From assembly GCA_044221315.1 (NCBI GenBank), contig JBGAPK010000009.1, positions 68,471 to 132,470 on the forward strand: a stretch of 64,000 nucleotides of DNA, written 5' to 3'. This stretch comes from JAFEBO01 sp044221315 (GTDB lineage: Bacteria; Planctomycetota; Phycisphaerae; Phycisphaerales; UBA1924). The translations under genes and the position numbers were made by a program. A model generated the notes under the pieces. The model did not search any database. It was given only the letters and a program-made list of their open reading frames with translations, and was not told where the DNA came from. This document shows positions 15,693-24,542 of this stretch, piece after piece. Each line of letters starts with the position of its first letter. Position 1 is the first letter of the stretch.

Positions 15693-18600
15693 ATGGCAGA
15701 GCAAGGCATTCCGGTTGTTGGTTGGATCCTGAACAAGATGATCGGAACGCGCAACGAGCGTTTCGTGAAGCGTTATTCGAACAAGGTTGAGCAGATCACG
15801 TCGCGGGAGCCGGAGGTCCGGAAGCTGACGGACGGACAGTTGAGGGCGAAGCTCGGCGAGTTTCGGGCGCGGTTCGACAAGGGCGAGACCGAGGAGAACC
15901 TGATGGTGGACGTGTTCGCGGTCGCACGCGAGGCGATGGACCGCGCCGTCGGCATCCGGAACATTTTCAATCCCGCGCTGAACTTCGACGCCTCCCGATT
16001 GCCGGAGGCGGCACGGGCGATGTACGAGGAAACAAAGGCGAAGATCGCGACCCTGCCGGACATGGAGCCGACGGGTGATTTTCTGGGCTGCACCGAGCCG
16101 ATCCCGGGCTGGCGTTATGTCGAGATCCCTGTGGCGCTGTACGAGGCGGTGCGGGAACTGTACAAGGAGAGCCGCCCGCCGTTCCGGGCACGTCCGTTCG
16201 ACGTGCAGCTGATCGGCTCGATGGTCTTGTGTCAGGGCAAGATCGCGGAAATGAAGACGGGCGAGGGCAAGACGATCGTCGCGCCGCTGGCCTGCTATAT
16301 GGGAGCGGTTGAGCATTCGCGGATCCATGTTGTGACCGTGAACGACTATCTGGTTCAGCGCGACCGCGACTGGACGTTTCCGTTCTTCTGGGCTTTGGGC
16401 ATGACGGTGGGGGCGATCCATCCGATGCACATGCAGAACGAGGACGAGAAGCGCCGGATGTACCGATGCGACGTGACGTACGGGACGACGGCCGAGTTCG
16501 GGTTCGACTATCTGCGCGACAATATGAAGCGGAGCGTCGAGCAGCAGGTGCAGAAGCGCCGGACGTTCGCGATCGTGGACGAGGTGGACTCGATCCTGAT
16601 CGACGAGGCGCGGACACCCCTGATCATCTCGGGGCAGGCGCACAACGACAAGCCGCGGTACGAACTGGCCGATCGCCTTGCGCGCCACCTGCTCGAGAAG
16701 CAGAAGCCATGGGCCGAGCACGACGAGAAGGTCAAGCATCTTCAGATGCGGGCCAAGGGACTCGAGGGCGACATCCGGCAGGCCCGTGACAAGAGCAAAG
16801 TTCCGGCTCTTCAGGCGGAACTGAAGGAAGCGGTGGCGGAGGCCACTCGGGCGGAAATCGAGCGGAACAAGTTCACGCAGTACTTCGAGGTGATGCTGGA
16901 GCGCAAGCAGGCGTTCCTGACGCACGACGGCGTGGCGGAGGCGCAGCGGAACGCGGGAATCGGCTCGTTCTATGTCGATGAGAACATGGACCTGCCGCAC
17001 CTGATCGAGCAGTCGGTGCGAGCGCACGCGGTCTACCAGCGTGACCGGGACTACGTGGTGATCCCGCAGGAGGATCAGTACACGGGGCGGCCGCAGCCGA
17101 CGGTTGTGATTGTGGATGTGAACACCGGGCGCCCGATGGTGGGGCGCCAGTGGTCGGACGGGCTGCACCAGGCGGTGGAGTGCAAGGAGAAGGTGCCGAT
17201 CAAGGAAGAGACGCAGACGGTCGCGACGATCACGATCCAGAACTACTTCAAGATGTACAAGCGGCTGGCGGGCATGACGGGCACGGCCGATACCGAGGCG
17301 CAGGAGTTCCACGACATCTACAAGCTGGACGTGGTGGCGATCCCGACGAACCGGGATGTCATCCGTCACGATTACAACGATCTGGTCTTCCTGCCGGCCA
17401 AGGACAAGTGGAACTACATCACCGATGAGATCAAGGCGTTCCACGACATCGGTCGGCCGATCCTTGTGGGAACGACGAGCGTCGAGAAGAGCGAGACGCT
17501 GGGGCAGATGCTGACGCGCAAGCACGCCGTGCCGCACGAGATTCTGAACGCCAAGCAGCACGAGCGCGAGGCGAACATCATCGAGAACGCGGGCCAATTG
17601 GGCGCGGTGATGATCGCGACGAACATGGCCGGGCGCGGGACGGACATCAAGCTGGGCAAGATCACGCGTGAGCAGATGCTCGATCACTGGCTGCGGCGAG
17701 GTCTCGCGCCGCGGACGCTGACGGTGGACGCGAGCGTGGAGCAATTGCGCGAGGCGATCTACCGGAAGATCGCGCCGCAGGAGATCGATATCCGCAAGAA
17801 GGAGGCGGACGAACTCCCGATCGCGGAGCTGGAGCTTCGGCTGCTGCGTGCCTGGGCGGCCAAGCACACGCTCGAATCGCCCAAGACGATCGAGAAGTTG
17901 GACGCCGCCAGACTGCGGACTCTTCTCGACGAATCCGGGCGGTTCCTGCTGCACAACATGCGCTGGTTTGACTCGATCGAGGACATGGGAGGGTTGCATG
18001 TGATCGGCACGGAGCGCCACGAGGCGCGGCGCATCGACAACCAGCTGCGCGGCCGGTCGGGGCGTCAGGGCGACAACGGCTCGAGCCGCTTCTTCGTCAG
18101 CCTCGAGGACGATCTGATGAAGCTCTTCGCGGGCGAGACGACCATGAAGCTGCTCAGCCGCATGGGCATGAAGGAGGGCGAATCGATCGAGCACTCGATG
18201 CTCAGTAAGAGCATCGAGAACGCCCAGCGCAAGGTGGAGGAGCGGAACTTCCAGATCCGCAAGCAGGTGCTGGAGTACGACGAGGTGATGGAGCATCAGC
18301 GCCAGACGTTCTACGGGCTTCGCCAGCGGGTGCTGGAGGGGCGCGACGTCAAGGGGCTGCTGCTCGACTGGATTCGAGAGAGCATCCAGGACTCGTGCGG
18401 GGAGTATCTTGACCACGACTACACGGCCCGGTGCGTCGCCGACTTCGCGAACACGACGCTGGGCGTCACGATCGACCCGAAGCGATTCAAGGGCAAAGAG
18501 GCCTATGAGATGGACACGATCATCCGCGAGGAGGCCCGGGCCGATGCGCGCCAGATGATCGAGATCACGCTCGGGGAGTACATGCCGGCGGAGGGGTCGG

Positions 18601-19676
18601 AGATCCAGATGGACTTCGACGCGAGCGGGCTCATCGCGTGGGCGAAGAGCCGCTTCGGCGTTGAGATCACCGAGGCCGAATTGCACGGGGGGGACACGGG
18701 CAACCGGCAGGTTGTGGCCGATCGGCTGCATGCCGCGGCGTGCGAAAAAATCGATACCACGGACCTCTCCGGCATCGAGCAGTACCTGCAGCCTGGCTAC
18801 GGAGTCAATCAGCTGGTGACCTGGGCGAAGAACAAGCTCTCGGTGGAACTGACGTCCGAAGAGATCGTGCGGGCGGAGAAGGACACGGCCAATCCGCCGA
18901 CCGCCGTCATCATGAAAAAGGCCGAGGAGCTGTACCTCCAGCGGGAGATTGTGTACCCGGTCGAACTGACGATGGAGCTCGGCCTCATGATCGCCAAGCA
19001 GAGCAAGAGCATGCCCGAAGCGCTCGGGTACATCGCGCGCTGGGCGAATACGCGTTACAACGCGGATTGGACGGCGGAAAGCGTTCAGAAACTCGGGCCG
19101 CCCGCCAAGGTGTTCGCGGCGCTCAAGGACATGAGCGAGAAGTTCGTCAAGTCCGGCCGGCTCGAAAAGGAGATCGCGGAGGCACTGGCGATCAAGAACG
19201 ATGACGAATTGGACGAGCACCTCAGGAACCGGTACCACGTCGATGTGGGAGTCACGGAACTGATGCGCTATCTCGAAGGCGAGGAGCGCGCAAACGCGGT
19301 GCGGTCGCGGATCGAGAACATCCTGCGGACGGAGCTTTTGCAGCTCGAGCGGATGCTCTGCCTCGAGACTCTGGACTCATCATGGAAGGACCACCTGTAC
19401 GCGATGGACCAGTTGAGGGATTCGATCGGCTTCCGGGCGTTCAGCCAGCTCGACCCGAGGACCGAGTACAAGCGGGAGGGCTCGCGGATGTTCCGCACGG
19501 TGCTCAAGAACATCCAGGAGCGCGTGACCGACATGATCTTTAAGGCCAAGCTCTCGCCGCAGGCGCCGCCCGCGCCTCCTCCTCCGCCCAGAGCACCCCG
19601 CATGCCCCCGGGCGGTTCGATCAGCGGGCCTGGGTTCGATGATGTGAACGCGGGGCCGGGCGGCGTGCTGGCCTGA
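15693..19676 (+). CDS. secA: Preprotein translocase ATPase SecA, extended
   Basis: Motor of the general secretion pathway, pushing unfolded preproteins through SecYEG. 1327 residues, against about 900 in E. coli. The DEAD-type motor is intact: EMKTGEGKT (Walker A), VDEVDSILIDEARTPLIISG (Walker B), MAGRGTDIKLG and GRSGRQGDNGSSRF (motif VI). One insertion of mostly charged helix lies after the DEAD motif (about residues 325-400). A larger one is in the helical-wing region: four imperfect repeats start near residues 975, 1035, 1107 and 1170 (AWAKSRFGVEIT, TWAKNKLSVELT, RWANTRYNADWT, LRNRYHVDVGVT), where E. coli has one such unit. The usual end follows (ETLDSSWKDHL, EYKREGSRMF). The C-terminal zinc-binding CxCxSG motif is missing and replaced by a Pro-rich tail. 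Shine-Dalgarno GGAAAGG precedes the ATG. Confidence 0.97.
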   Translation: MAEQGIPVVGWILNKMIGTRNERFVKRYSNKVEQITSREPEVRKLTDGQLRAKLGEFRARFDKGETEENLMVDVFAVAREAMDRAVGIRNIFNPALNFDASRLPEAARAMYEETKAKIATLPDMEPTGDFLGCTEPIPGWRYVEIPVALYEAVRELYKESRPPFRARPFDVQLIGSMVLCQGKIAEMKTGEGKTIVAPLACYMGAVEHSRIHVVTVNDYLVQRDRDWTFPFFWALGMTVGAIHPMHMQNEDEKRRMYRCDVTYGTTAEFGFDYLRDNMKRSVEQQVQKRRTFAIVDEVDSILIDEARTPLIISGQAHNDKPRYELADRLARHLLEKQKPWAEHDEKVKHLQMRAKGLEGDIRQARDKSKVPALQAELKEAVAEATRAEIERNKFTQYFEVMLERKQAFLTHDGVAEAQRNAGIGSFYVDENMDLPHLIEQSVRAHAVYQRDRDYVVIPQEDQYTGRPQPTVVIVDVNTGRPMVGRQWSDGLHQAVECKEKVPIKEETQTVATITIQNYFKMYKRLAGMTGTADTEAQEFHDIYKLDVVAIPTNRDVIRHDYNDLVFLPAKDKWNYITDEIKAFHDIGRPILVGTTSVEKSETLGQMLTRKHAVPHEILNAKQHEREANIIENAGQLGAVMIATNMAGRGTDIKLGKITREQMLDHWLRRGLAPRTLTVDASVEQLREAIYRKIAPQEIDIRKKEADELPIAELELRLLRAWAAKHTLESPKTIEKLDAARLRTLLDESGRFLLHNMRWFDSIEDMGGLHVIGTERHEARRIDNQLRGRSGRQGDNGSSRFFVSLEDDLMKLFAGETTMKLLSRMGMKEGESIEHSMLSKSIENAQRKVEERNFQIRKQVLEYDEVMEHQRQTFYGLRQRVLEGRDVKGLLLDWIRESIQDSCGEYLDHDYTARCVADFANTTLGVTIDPKRFKGKEAYEMDTIIREEARADARQMIEITLGEYMPAEGSEIQMDFDASGLIAWAKSRFGVEITEAELHGGDTGNRQVVADRLHAAACEKIDTTDLSGIEQYLQPGYGVNQLVTWAKNKLSVELTSEEIVRAEKDTANPPTAVIMKKAEELYLQREIVYPVELTMELGLMIAKQSKSMPEALGYIARWANTRYNADWTAESVQKLGPPAKVFAALKDMSEKFVKSGRLEKEIAEALAIKNDDELDEHLRNRYHVDVGVTELMRYLEGEERANAVRSRIENILRTELLQLERMLCLETLDSSWKDHLYAMDQLRDSIGFRAFSQLDPRTEYKREGSRMFRTVLKNIQERVTDMIFKAKLSPQAPPAPPPPPRAPRMPPGGSISGPGFDDVNAGPGGVLA

Positions 19677-19690
19677 GGTCAGAATGAACA

Positions 19691-19719
19691 AAGGCCTCCC
19701 GACGGCGGGAGGCCTTTTT
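19691..19719 (+). terminator. Intrinsic terminator of secA
   Basis: Eleven-bp stem (19691-19701 with 19706-19716, loop ACGG) running straight into TTTTTC. The stem begins 15 bases after the secA stop. Because the left arm starts with AA and the next gene is convergent, it may serve both strands. Confidence 0.93.
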
Positions 19720-19749
19720 CGTTTTGAATTGTCGCGGCGGCAAGACCGA

Positions 19750-20352
19750 TCACTCGGCGATCACGCCTTCGGGCAGGCGCGTGGCGGCGAGGTATTTCCT
19801 GGCACGGGAGGACTTGTCTTTGCTGTCGATCATGCTGCCGTCGGCGCGATAGCGGATGACCCGGCCGACCTTGCAGAGCTTGGCGAGCGCCTGGTTGATG
19901 CTCGACTTGAGGCTGGAAGGGGCGGCGCTGGTTTCGTATCCGACGTCCTTCACGGCGTCGGCGAGTTCGTCGGTGGTGAGGGGTTCGGCGTAGCGATCGA
20001 GTTGCCAGACTGAGAGGATTGCCTCGCCCAGGTTCTTTGGCTCCTGGATGTAGGTCGGAGCCCGCCCGGACCTGGGTGCCTGGGAGAGCGGGGCCGGCTT
20101 GTTGCCGAGGAGGCCGTCGAACGAGGCCATCTTGTCGCGATTCGCCTTCAGGAGCTTTTCGGCGTACGCCCGGATCTTTGAGACACGCGCTTCCACTTCG
20201 GACGCGACGGCGTCGTAGGCCTTTCTAGCCTCGCGCTCGCGGACGCGTTCGTTCTCGATCCATTTCGTGACGTTTTCGAGGGCGCTCCCGAGATCGACGA
20301 TGGTCATTTCGTTGATCGGCTTGGCGTTTTCGAATGGGAGTGTGTTGCTCAT
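19750..20352 (-). CDS. Conserved-looking protein of unknown function
   Basis: 200 residues from the ATG at 20352, which has GGAG seven bases upstream. Residues about 15-85 form a charged, predicted helical or coiled-coil region (ENVTKWIENERVREREARKAYDAVASEVEARVSKIRAYAEKLLKANRD). A Pro-rich linker (PAPLSQAPRSGRAP) leads to a C-terminal region (LGEAILSVWQLDRYAEPLTTDELADAVKDVGYET...SSLKSSINQALAKLCKVGRVIRYRADG) that reads like a winged helix-turn-helix. That suggests a DNA-binding protein, but this is inference from secondary-structure pattern; I cannot name a family. It converges on secA. Confidence 0.7.
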   Translation of the reverse strand: MSNTLPFENAKPINEMTIVDLGSALENVTKWIENERVREREARKAYDAVASEVEARVSKIRAYAEKLLKANRDKMASFDGLLGNKPAPLSQAPRSGRAPTYIQEPKNLGEAILSVWQLDRYAEPLTTDELADAVKDVGYETSAAPSSLKSSINQALAKLCKVGRVIRYRADGSMIDSKDKSSRARKYLAATRLPEGVIAE

Positions 20353-20679
20353 GTGGGCTCCGTTGGTGTGGCTCAACCCAGTGCGAACCCGGCCCGGGCG
20401 GAGCATGTGACTTGCTACGCACGCGGCAGTCCGCCGATTTGCGGGCTTGAGATCGAATCAAGATAGGGCACGGGCGGGCTCCCGGTCAATACCTTGGCGT
20501 GCCGAAACAACAAAACAAGGGGAAACAGCCGCAGGTTCCATAACGTATGGACTGTCGGCGCCATTCGGGTTTCTTCCGGAGAGGTGGCCCTCCCGGCCGG
20601 ATCGAGCGATCGTGAGGGCTGCTTAATGTTCGACGGGGCTTCGCGGTCTTTATTCGAAGCGCCGAGATGGGAGTTTCTG
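20353..20679. other. Intergenic region between two divergent genes, with a structured leader
   Basis: No gene is visible in these 327 bases. CTTGA-N7-TCAAG at 20446-20462 is a weak inverted repeat. At 20528-20559 there is an imperfect extended hairpin (GCCG/CGGC, CAG/CTG and CCAT/ATGG helices stacked around a five-base loop AACGT) that would lie in the 5' leader of the pseudopilin mRNA. I do not recognise a known riboswitch. Confidence 0.4.
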
Positions 20680-21495
20680 ATGTCCACGTCCAGCGAGAGG
20701 CCAAATTCGAAAGCGCCCTGCCGGGGCTTTACTCTGATGGAACTGTTGGTGGTGATCACCATCATCGCGATCCTCGTGAGCCTGACACTCGCGGCAGGCA
20801 CCAAGGTCGTGTCGGTCGGGAAGGAGCGGGGCACTCAGTGGGCGCTCCAGACGCTGGACACCTCGCTCGGGGAGTACATCCAGGCGAACGGGTCGATCCC
20901 GCCGCCCACAGTCCGGGACCCGCTCGATTCGACCATGCGGATGCCGATCGTGGACGGATTCGTCGTCATGAATGGTGGACCGCGGCTGATGAATTCGACG
21001 GCCTGGTACGTCTATCAGCTTCAGGCCGAGGGCAGTTCGGCCTTGGCGGCAGTTCACCAGATCGACGCGCGATTGCGCAAGACGGGCATCGTCGATACCG
21101 CCAATGCGAAGTCTGACGAATCACAGACCGGAACGCGGACGACACAGATTCTGGATGTCTGGGGCAATCCGATTCGCTACGTGCATCCGCGATTCGGGGG
21201 CACGCACGGCAGCACCAGCAGCAATCCGGGGAAGATCGCCGACGTGCTGGGCGGAACTGCGCTCTACCGGATTGCTGACTTTTTCAGGGACTCCAAGTCG
21301 AAGTGGATGCCGGACACAGACGGCAAGTGGAGGGACTCAACTCCGGTAGAATTGAAGGCCAACGAGGGAATCGGCGATTCGGACGGCGGTGCTCCGCCGA
21401 ATCGCAGGCCGTACTTCTACTCCTGCGGTCCCGATGGCGACCCCGCGACGACGGAAGACAACGTCTACACGGTCCGGCCTGTCTTTCCGCGTTGA
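20680..21495 (+). CDS. Type II secretion/type IV pilin-like pseudopilin
   Basis: 271 residues from an ATG preceded by GGGAG. The prepilin signal is clear: a short basic leader ending in RGFTLMELLVVITIIAILVSLTLAAG, with the Gly before the Phe as the cleavage site for prepilin peptidase and the conserved Glu five residues on. The rest is a globular pseudopilin domain that would be exposed outside the inner membrane; GSIPPPTVRDP, LDVWGNPIRYVHPRFGG and PYFYSCGPDGDP are typical of planctomycete GspG-like proteins. No other secretion gene is adjacent, as is common for the many pseudopilins of this phylum. Confidence 0.9.
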   Translation: MSTSSERPNSKAPCRGFTLMELLVVITIIAILVSLTLAAGTKVVSVGKERGTQWALQTLDTSLGEYIQANGSIPPPTVRDPLDSTMRMPIVDGFVVMNGGPRLMNSTAWYVYQLQAEGSSALAAVHQIDARLRKTGIVDTANAKSDESQTGTRTTQILDVWGNPIRYVHPRFGGTHGSTSSNPGKIADVLGGTALYRIADFFRDSKSKWMPDTDGKWRDSTPVELKANEGIGDSDGGAPPNRRPYFYSCGPDGDPATTEDNVYTVRPVFPR

Positions 21496-21570
21496 GTCCC
21501 GCCAGCCCGTGGAACTCGCCCTCCCGATTCGCCCACGCGCGTTGATCGCGCTACGATCGCCACACACCAG

Positions 21571-21645
<75 letters not shown>

Positions 21646-21654
21646 TTTTTAATG

Positions 21655-21689
21655 CAAACGCCCGCAGGTTAATGACCAGCGGGCGTTTG
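21655..21689 (+). terminator. Terminator after tRNA-Pro
   Basis: Eleven-bp stem (CAAACGCCCGC at 21655-21665 with GCGGGCGTTTG at 21679-21689) and a 13-base loop, followed by TGTTTCC. It ends the tRNA transcript and may also stop katG transcripts arriving from the other side. Confidence 0.8.
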
Positions 21690-21781
21690 TGTTTCCATCA
21701 CACTTGCCTTCGGCGCAGTCGTCGTGCGTTTCGTGCCTGTCGGCGGTTCGACTGCTATCGCCGTCCGCGGCTCGGTTGAGA

Positions 21782-23983
21782 TCAGACAGTGCGATCAAAG
21801 CGATCCAGATTCATCACCTTGTCCCATGCGGCCACGAAGTCGCGCACGAACGCGTGCTGAGAATCTCTGCATGCGTAGACCTCCGCCAAGGCGCGGAGCT
21901 GCGAGTTGGAGCCGAAAACCAGGTCAACGATCGTTCCGGTCCACTTGAGGTCGCCCGTCGCACGATCGCGTCCTTCGAACACGCCATCCGCCGTCGCCGA
22001 CTTCTGCCACTTCGTGCGCATGTCGAGCAGATTGACGAAGAAGTCGTTGGTCAGCGTTTCCGGGCGCCTCGTGAACACGCCGTGCGCGGACCGTCCGAAG
22101 TTCGCGTTCAGGACACGCATGCCACCGACCAGCACCGTCATCTCGGGCGCCGTGAGATTGAGCAGGCTTGCACGATCGACAAACATCTCCGCGGCGACCG
22201 CTTCGTGCCCCTTGCGGACGTAGTTGCGGAACCCGTCCGCGCGTGGTTCGAGTGAGGTGAAGGAGTCTACGTCGGTGTGCTCCTGCGACGCATCCATGCG
22301 CCCGGGCAAGAACGGCACGCGCACATCGTGCCCCCCCGTCTTCGCCGCCGCCTCGATCGCTGCGCAGCCACCCAGGACGATCACGTCCGCCAGCGAGACC
22401 TGCTTCCCCCCCGACTGTGCGCTGTTGAAGCTCTTCTGGATCGCTTCCAGCTTCTGCAGGACCCGGGCCAGTTCGGCGGGTTGGTTGACCTCCCAGTTCT
22501 TCTGCGGCGCGAGGCGAACGCGTGCACCGTTCGCCCCGCCGCGCTTGTCGCTTCCGCGAAACGTCGCGGCCGACGCCCAGGCCGTCGTGACCAGTTGAGA
22601 GATCGTCAGCCCTGCGGCGAGGATTAAGGCCTTCAGCGAGGCGATGTCACTTTCATCAATCAGCGTGTGATTGACGGCCGGGATAGGGTCCTGCCAGAGG
22701 AGCACTTCGGCCGGGACCTCCGGCCCGAGGTACCGTGCGCGAGGGCCCATGTCGCGGTGCGTCAACTTGAACCACGCGCGGGCGAACGCATCGGCGAATT
22801 GATCCGGGTGCTCGAAAAACCGGCGCGAGATCTTTTCATAGACCGGGTCGAAGCGGAGCGACAGATCCGTGGTCAGCATCGAGGGCGCGTGGCGCCTCGA
22901 CGGGTCGTGCGCGTCGGGCACCAGGCCGGCGCCCGCGCCATGCTTGGGCCTCCACTGGTGCGCACCCGCCGGGCTCTTGGTCAGTTCCCATTCGAAACCG
23001 AACAGGTTTTCGAAGAAGTTGTTGCTCCACTTGGTCGGCGTCCTGGTCCAAGTGACTTCGAGTCCGCTCGTGATCGTGTCGCCGCCCTTGCCGGAGCCGA
23101 ATCTGCTCGTCCAACCCAGGCCCTGTTCCTCGATGCCGGCGGCCTCTGGCTCGGCGCCAACCAGTTTCGCGTCACCGGCGCCGTGTGCTTTGCCAAACGA
23201 GTGCCCGCCGGCGATCAGCGCGACGGTCTCCTCGTCATTCATTGCCATGCGGGCGAATGTTTCGCGGATATCTCGTGCCGCGGCGAGGGGATCGGGGGTT
23301 CCGTTGGGGCCTTCCGGGTTCACGTAGATCAGGCCCATCTGCACCGCCGCAAGAGGATTCTCGAGCTCGCGATCGCCGCTGTATCGCTCGTCCGCCAGCC
23401 ACTTCTTCTCGGAGCCCCAGAACGTGCTTTCGTCGGGCTCCCATACATCTTCGCGCCCTCCGGCGAACCCGAATGTCTTGAAACCCATCGATTCGAGAGC
23501 GACGTTTCCGGCGAGGATCATGAGATCAGCCCATGAGATTTTCCGGCCGTATTTCTGCTTGACAGGCCACAGCAGCCGCCGCGCCTTGTCGAGGTTGACG
23601 TTGTCGGGCCAGCTGTTGAGCGGGGCGAATCGCTGCTGACCGGATCCGGCACCGCCGCGCCCGTCGCCGATTCGGTACGTACCGGCGCTGTGCCACGCCA
23701 TTCGAATGAACAAGGGACCGTAGTGCCCAAAGTCCGCGGGCCACCAGTCCTGCGAGTCGGTCACCAACGCCAGGAGATCCTTCTTCACGGCCTTTAGGTC
23801 GAGATTCTTGAACTCCTCCGCGTAGTTGAACGCCGCGTCCATGGGGCTTGACAGGGAAGAGTTCTGGTGCAGAATTTTCAGATTCAGTTGCTTGGGCCAC
23901 CAGGCCGCGTTCGTCGGAGAGCCGGAAACCGCGTTCCGGTGAGCACCGGCCGCGAACGGGCACTTGCTTTGGTTCTCTTGCAT
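21782..23983 (-). CDS. katG: Catalase-peroxidase
   Basis: Bifunctional haem enzyme that destroys hydrogen peroxide. 733 residues, the normal length, comprising the catalytic N-terminal peroxidase domain and the degenerate C-terminal copy. The distal haem residues Arg94, Trp97 and His98 lie in RMAWHSAGTYR. The Met-Tyr-Trp adduct needed for catalase activity can form from Trp97, Tyr220 (GLIYVNPEGPNG) and Met246 (ETFARMAMNDEE). The proximal His is in AGGHSFGKAHGAG. No signal peptide. Shine-Dalgarno GAAGGA precedes the ATG at 23983. It lies 68 bases downstream of a fur-type regulator on the same strand. Confidence 0.97.
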   Translation of the reverse strand: MQENQSKCPFAAGAHRNAVSGSPTNAAWWPKQLNLKILHQNSSLSSPMDAAFNYAEEFKNLDLKAVKKDLLALVTDSQDWWPADFGHYGPLFIRMAWHSAGTYRIGDGRGGAGSGQQRFAPLNSWPDNVNLDKARRLLWPVKQKYGRKISWADLMILAGNVALESMGFKTFGFAGGREDVWEPDESTFWGSEKKWLADERYSGDRELENPLAAVQMGLIYVNPEGPNGTPDPLAAARDIRETFARMAMNDEETVALIAGGHSFGKAHGAGDAKLVGAEPEAAGIEEQGLGWTSRFGSGKGGDTITSGLEVTWTRTPTKWSNNFFENLFGFEWELTKSPAGAHQWRPKHGAGAGLVPDAHDPSRRHAPSMLTTDLSLRFDPVYEKISRRFFEHPDQFADAFARAWFKLTHRDMGPRARYLGPEVPAEVLLWQDPIPAVNHTLIDESDIASLKALILAAGLTISQLVTTAWASAATFRGSDKRGGANGARVRLAPQKNWEVNQPAELARVLQKLEAIQKSFNSAQSGGKQVSLADVIVLGGCAAIEAAAKTGGHDVRVPFLPGRMDASQEHTDVDSFTSLEPRADGFRNYVRKGHEAVAAEMFVDRASLLNLTAPEMTVLVGGMRVLNANFGRSAHGVFTRRPETLTNDFFVNLLDMRTKWQKSATADGVFEGRDRATGDLKWTGTIVDLVFGSNSQLRALAEVYACRDSQHAFVRDFVAAWDKVMNLDRFDRTV

Positions 23984-24051
23984 GTTCAGTTCCTTCTGTG
24001 TGGTTCAGCGTCACGCTGGTCAGGTCACTCACATCCGCGATACCGAGATGC

Positions 24052-24489
24052 TCACTCGTTGGCGGGGCTTCGCTTCACGGTGAGGCACCTCGGGCACGTT
24101 CCCCAGTAGATCACTTCCGCCTCTTCAACCTGAAAACCCGAGGTGTTGGCGGCGGTCAAGCACGGGGCATCGCCGACAGCGCAATCGACGTCGACCGTGA
24201 TTCCGCAGGTGCGACAGATCAGGTGGTGGTGGTTGTCGCCAACGCGATTCTCGTAACGGGCGGGCGACCCGGCGGGTTCGATGCGCCGGATGATGCGTTT
24301 TTCAACCAAGATTGCGAGGGCGTCGTAGACCGCCTGACGCGAGATGGCACCGATTTTCGCTCGTACATCCTGGGCAACGTCTTCCGCTGTGCAATGAGGC
24401 CGGGCTGAAACCGACCCGAGCACCGCCAAACGCTGAGCCGTGACTTGAACGCCGTGTTTTTGGAGGAGCAGGGCGGACGGATCAGTCAT
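24052..24489 (-). CDS. Fur-family transcriptional regulator, probably peroxide-responsive
   Basis: 145 residues. The N-terminal winged helix (VTAQRLAVLGSVSARPHCTAEDVAQDV, then SRQAVYDALAILVEKRIIRRIEP) and the C-terminal dimerisation domain with DNHHHLICRTCG are typical of Fur/PerR. The structural zinc site is Cys92-Cys95 and Cys132-Cys135. Position just upstream of katG, in the same direction, parallels the furA-katG arrangement of actinobacteria, so it probably represses katG and itself and responds to peroxide; that is inference. The start is defined by the family N terminus and a promoter ending 6 bases before the ATG, so its mRNA should be leaderless. Confidence 0.93.
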   Translation of the reverse strand: MTDPSALLLQKHGVQVTAQRLAVLGSVSARPHCTAEDVAQDVRAKIGAISRQAVYDALAILVEKRIIRRIEPAGSPARYENRVGDNHHHLICRTCGITVDVDCAVGDAPCLTAANTSGFQVEEAEVIYWGTCPRCLTVKRSPANE

Positions 24490-24495
24490 GCCCGG

Positions 24496-24523
24496 ACCAT
24501 AGCCCGATTCTGGACTGTGTCAA
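24496..24523 (-). promoter_or_regulatory. Promoter of the fur-katG pair
   Basis: On the minus strand TTGACA (24518-24523), a 16-base spacer and TATGGT (24496-24501). The -10 ends 6 bases before the fur ATG, so the transcript would start at the start codon. This is the best-formed promoter in the window. Confidence 0.75.
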
Positions 24524-24525
24524 GA

Positions 24526-24542
24526 ATTGGTTTAATTCCAAT
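24526..24542 (-). promoter_or_regulatory. Candidate Fur/PerR operator
   Basis: Inverted repeat ATTGG-N7-CCAAT with an AT-rich centre, unusual in this GC-rich DNA, lying two bases upstream of the -35 box. Likely self-regulatory binding site of the regulator encoded just downstream. Confidence 0.55.

Noticed and set aside
15153..19238. A 1361-residue open frame on the minus strand across secA
   Set aside because: It is a mirror of the secA coding sequence caused by GC-rich third positions; the plus strand has all SecA motifs and the minus product is Arg/His/Leu-rich without any.
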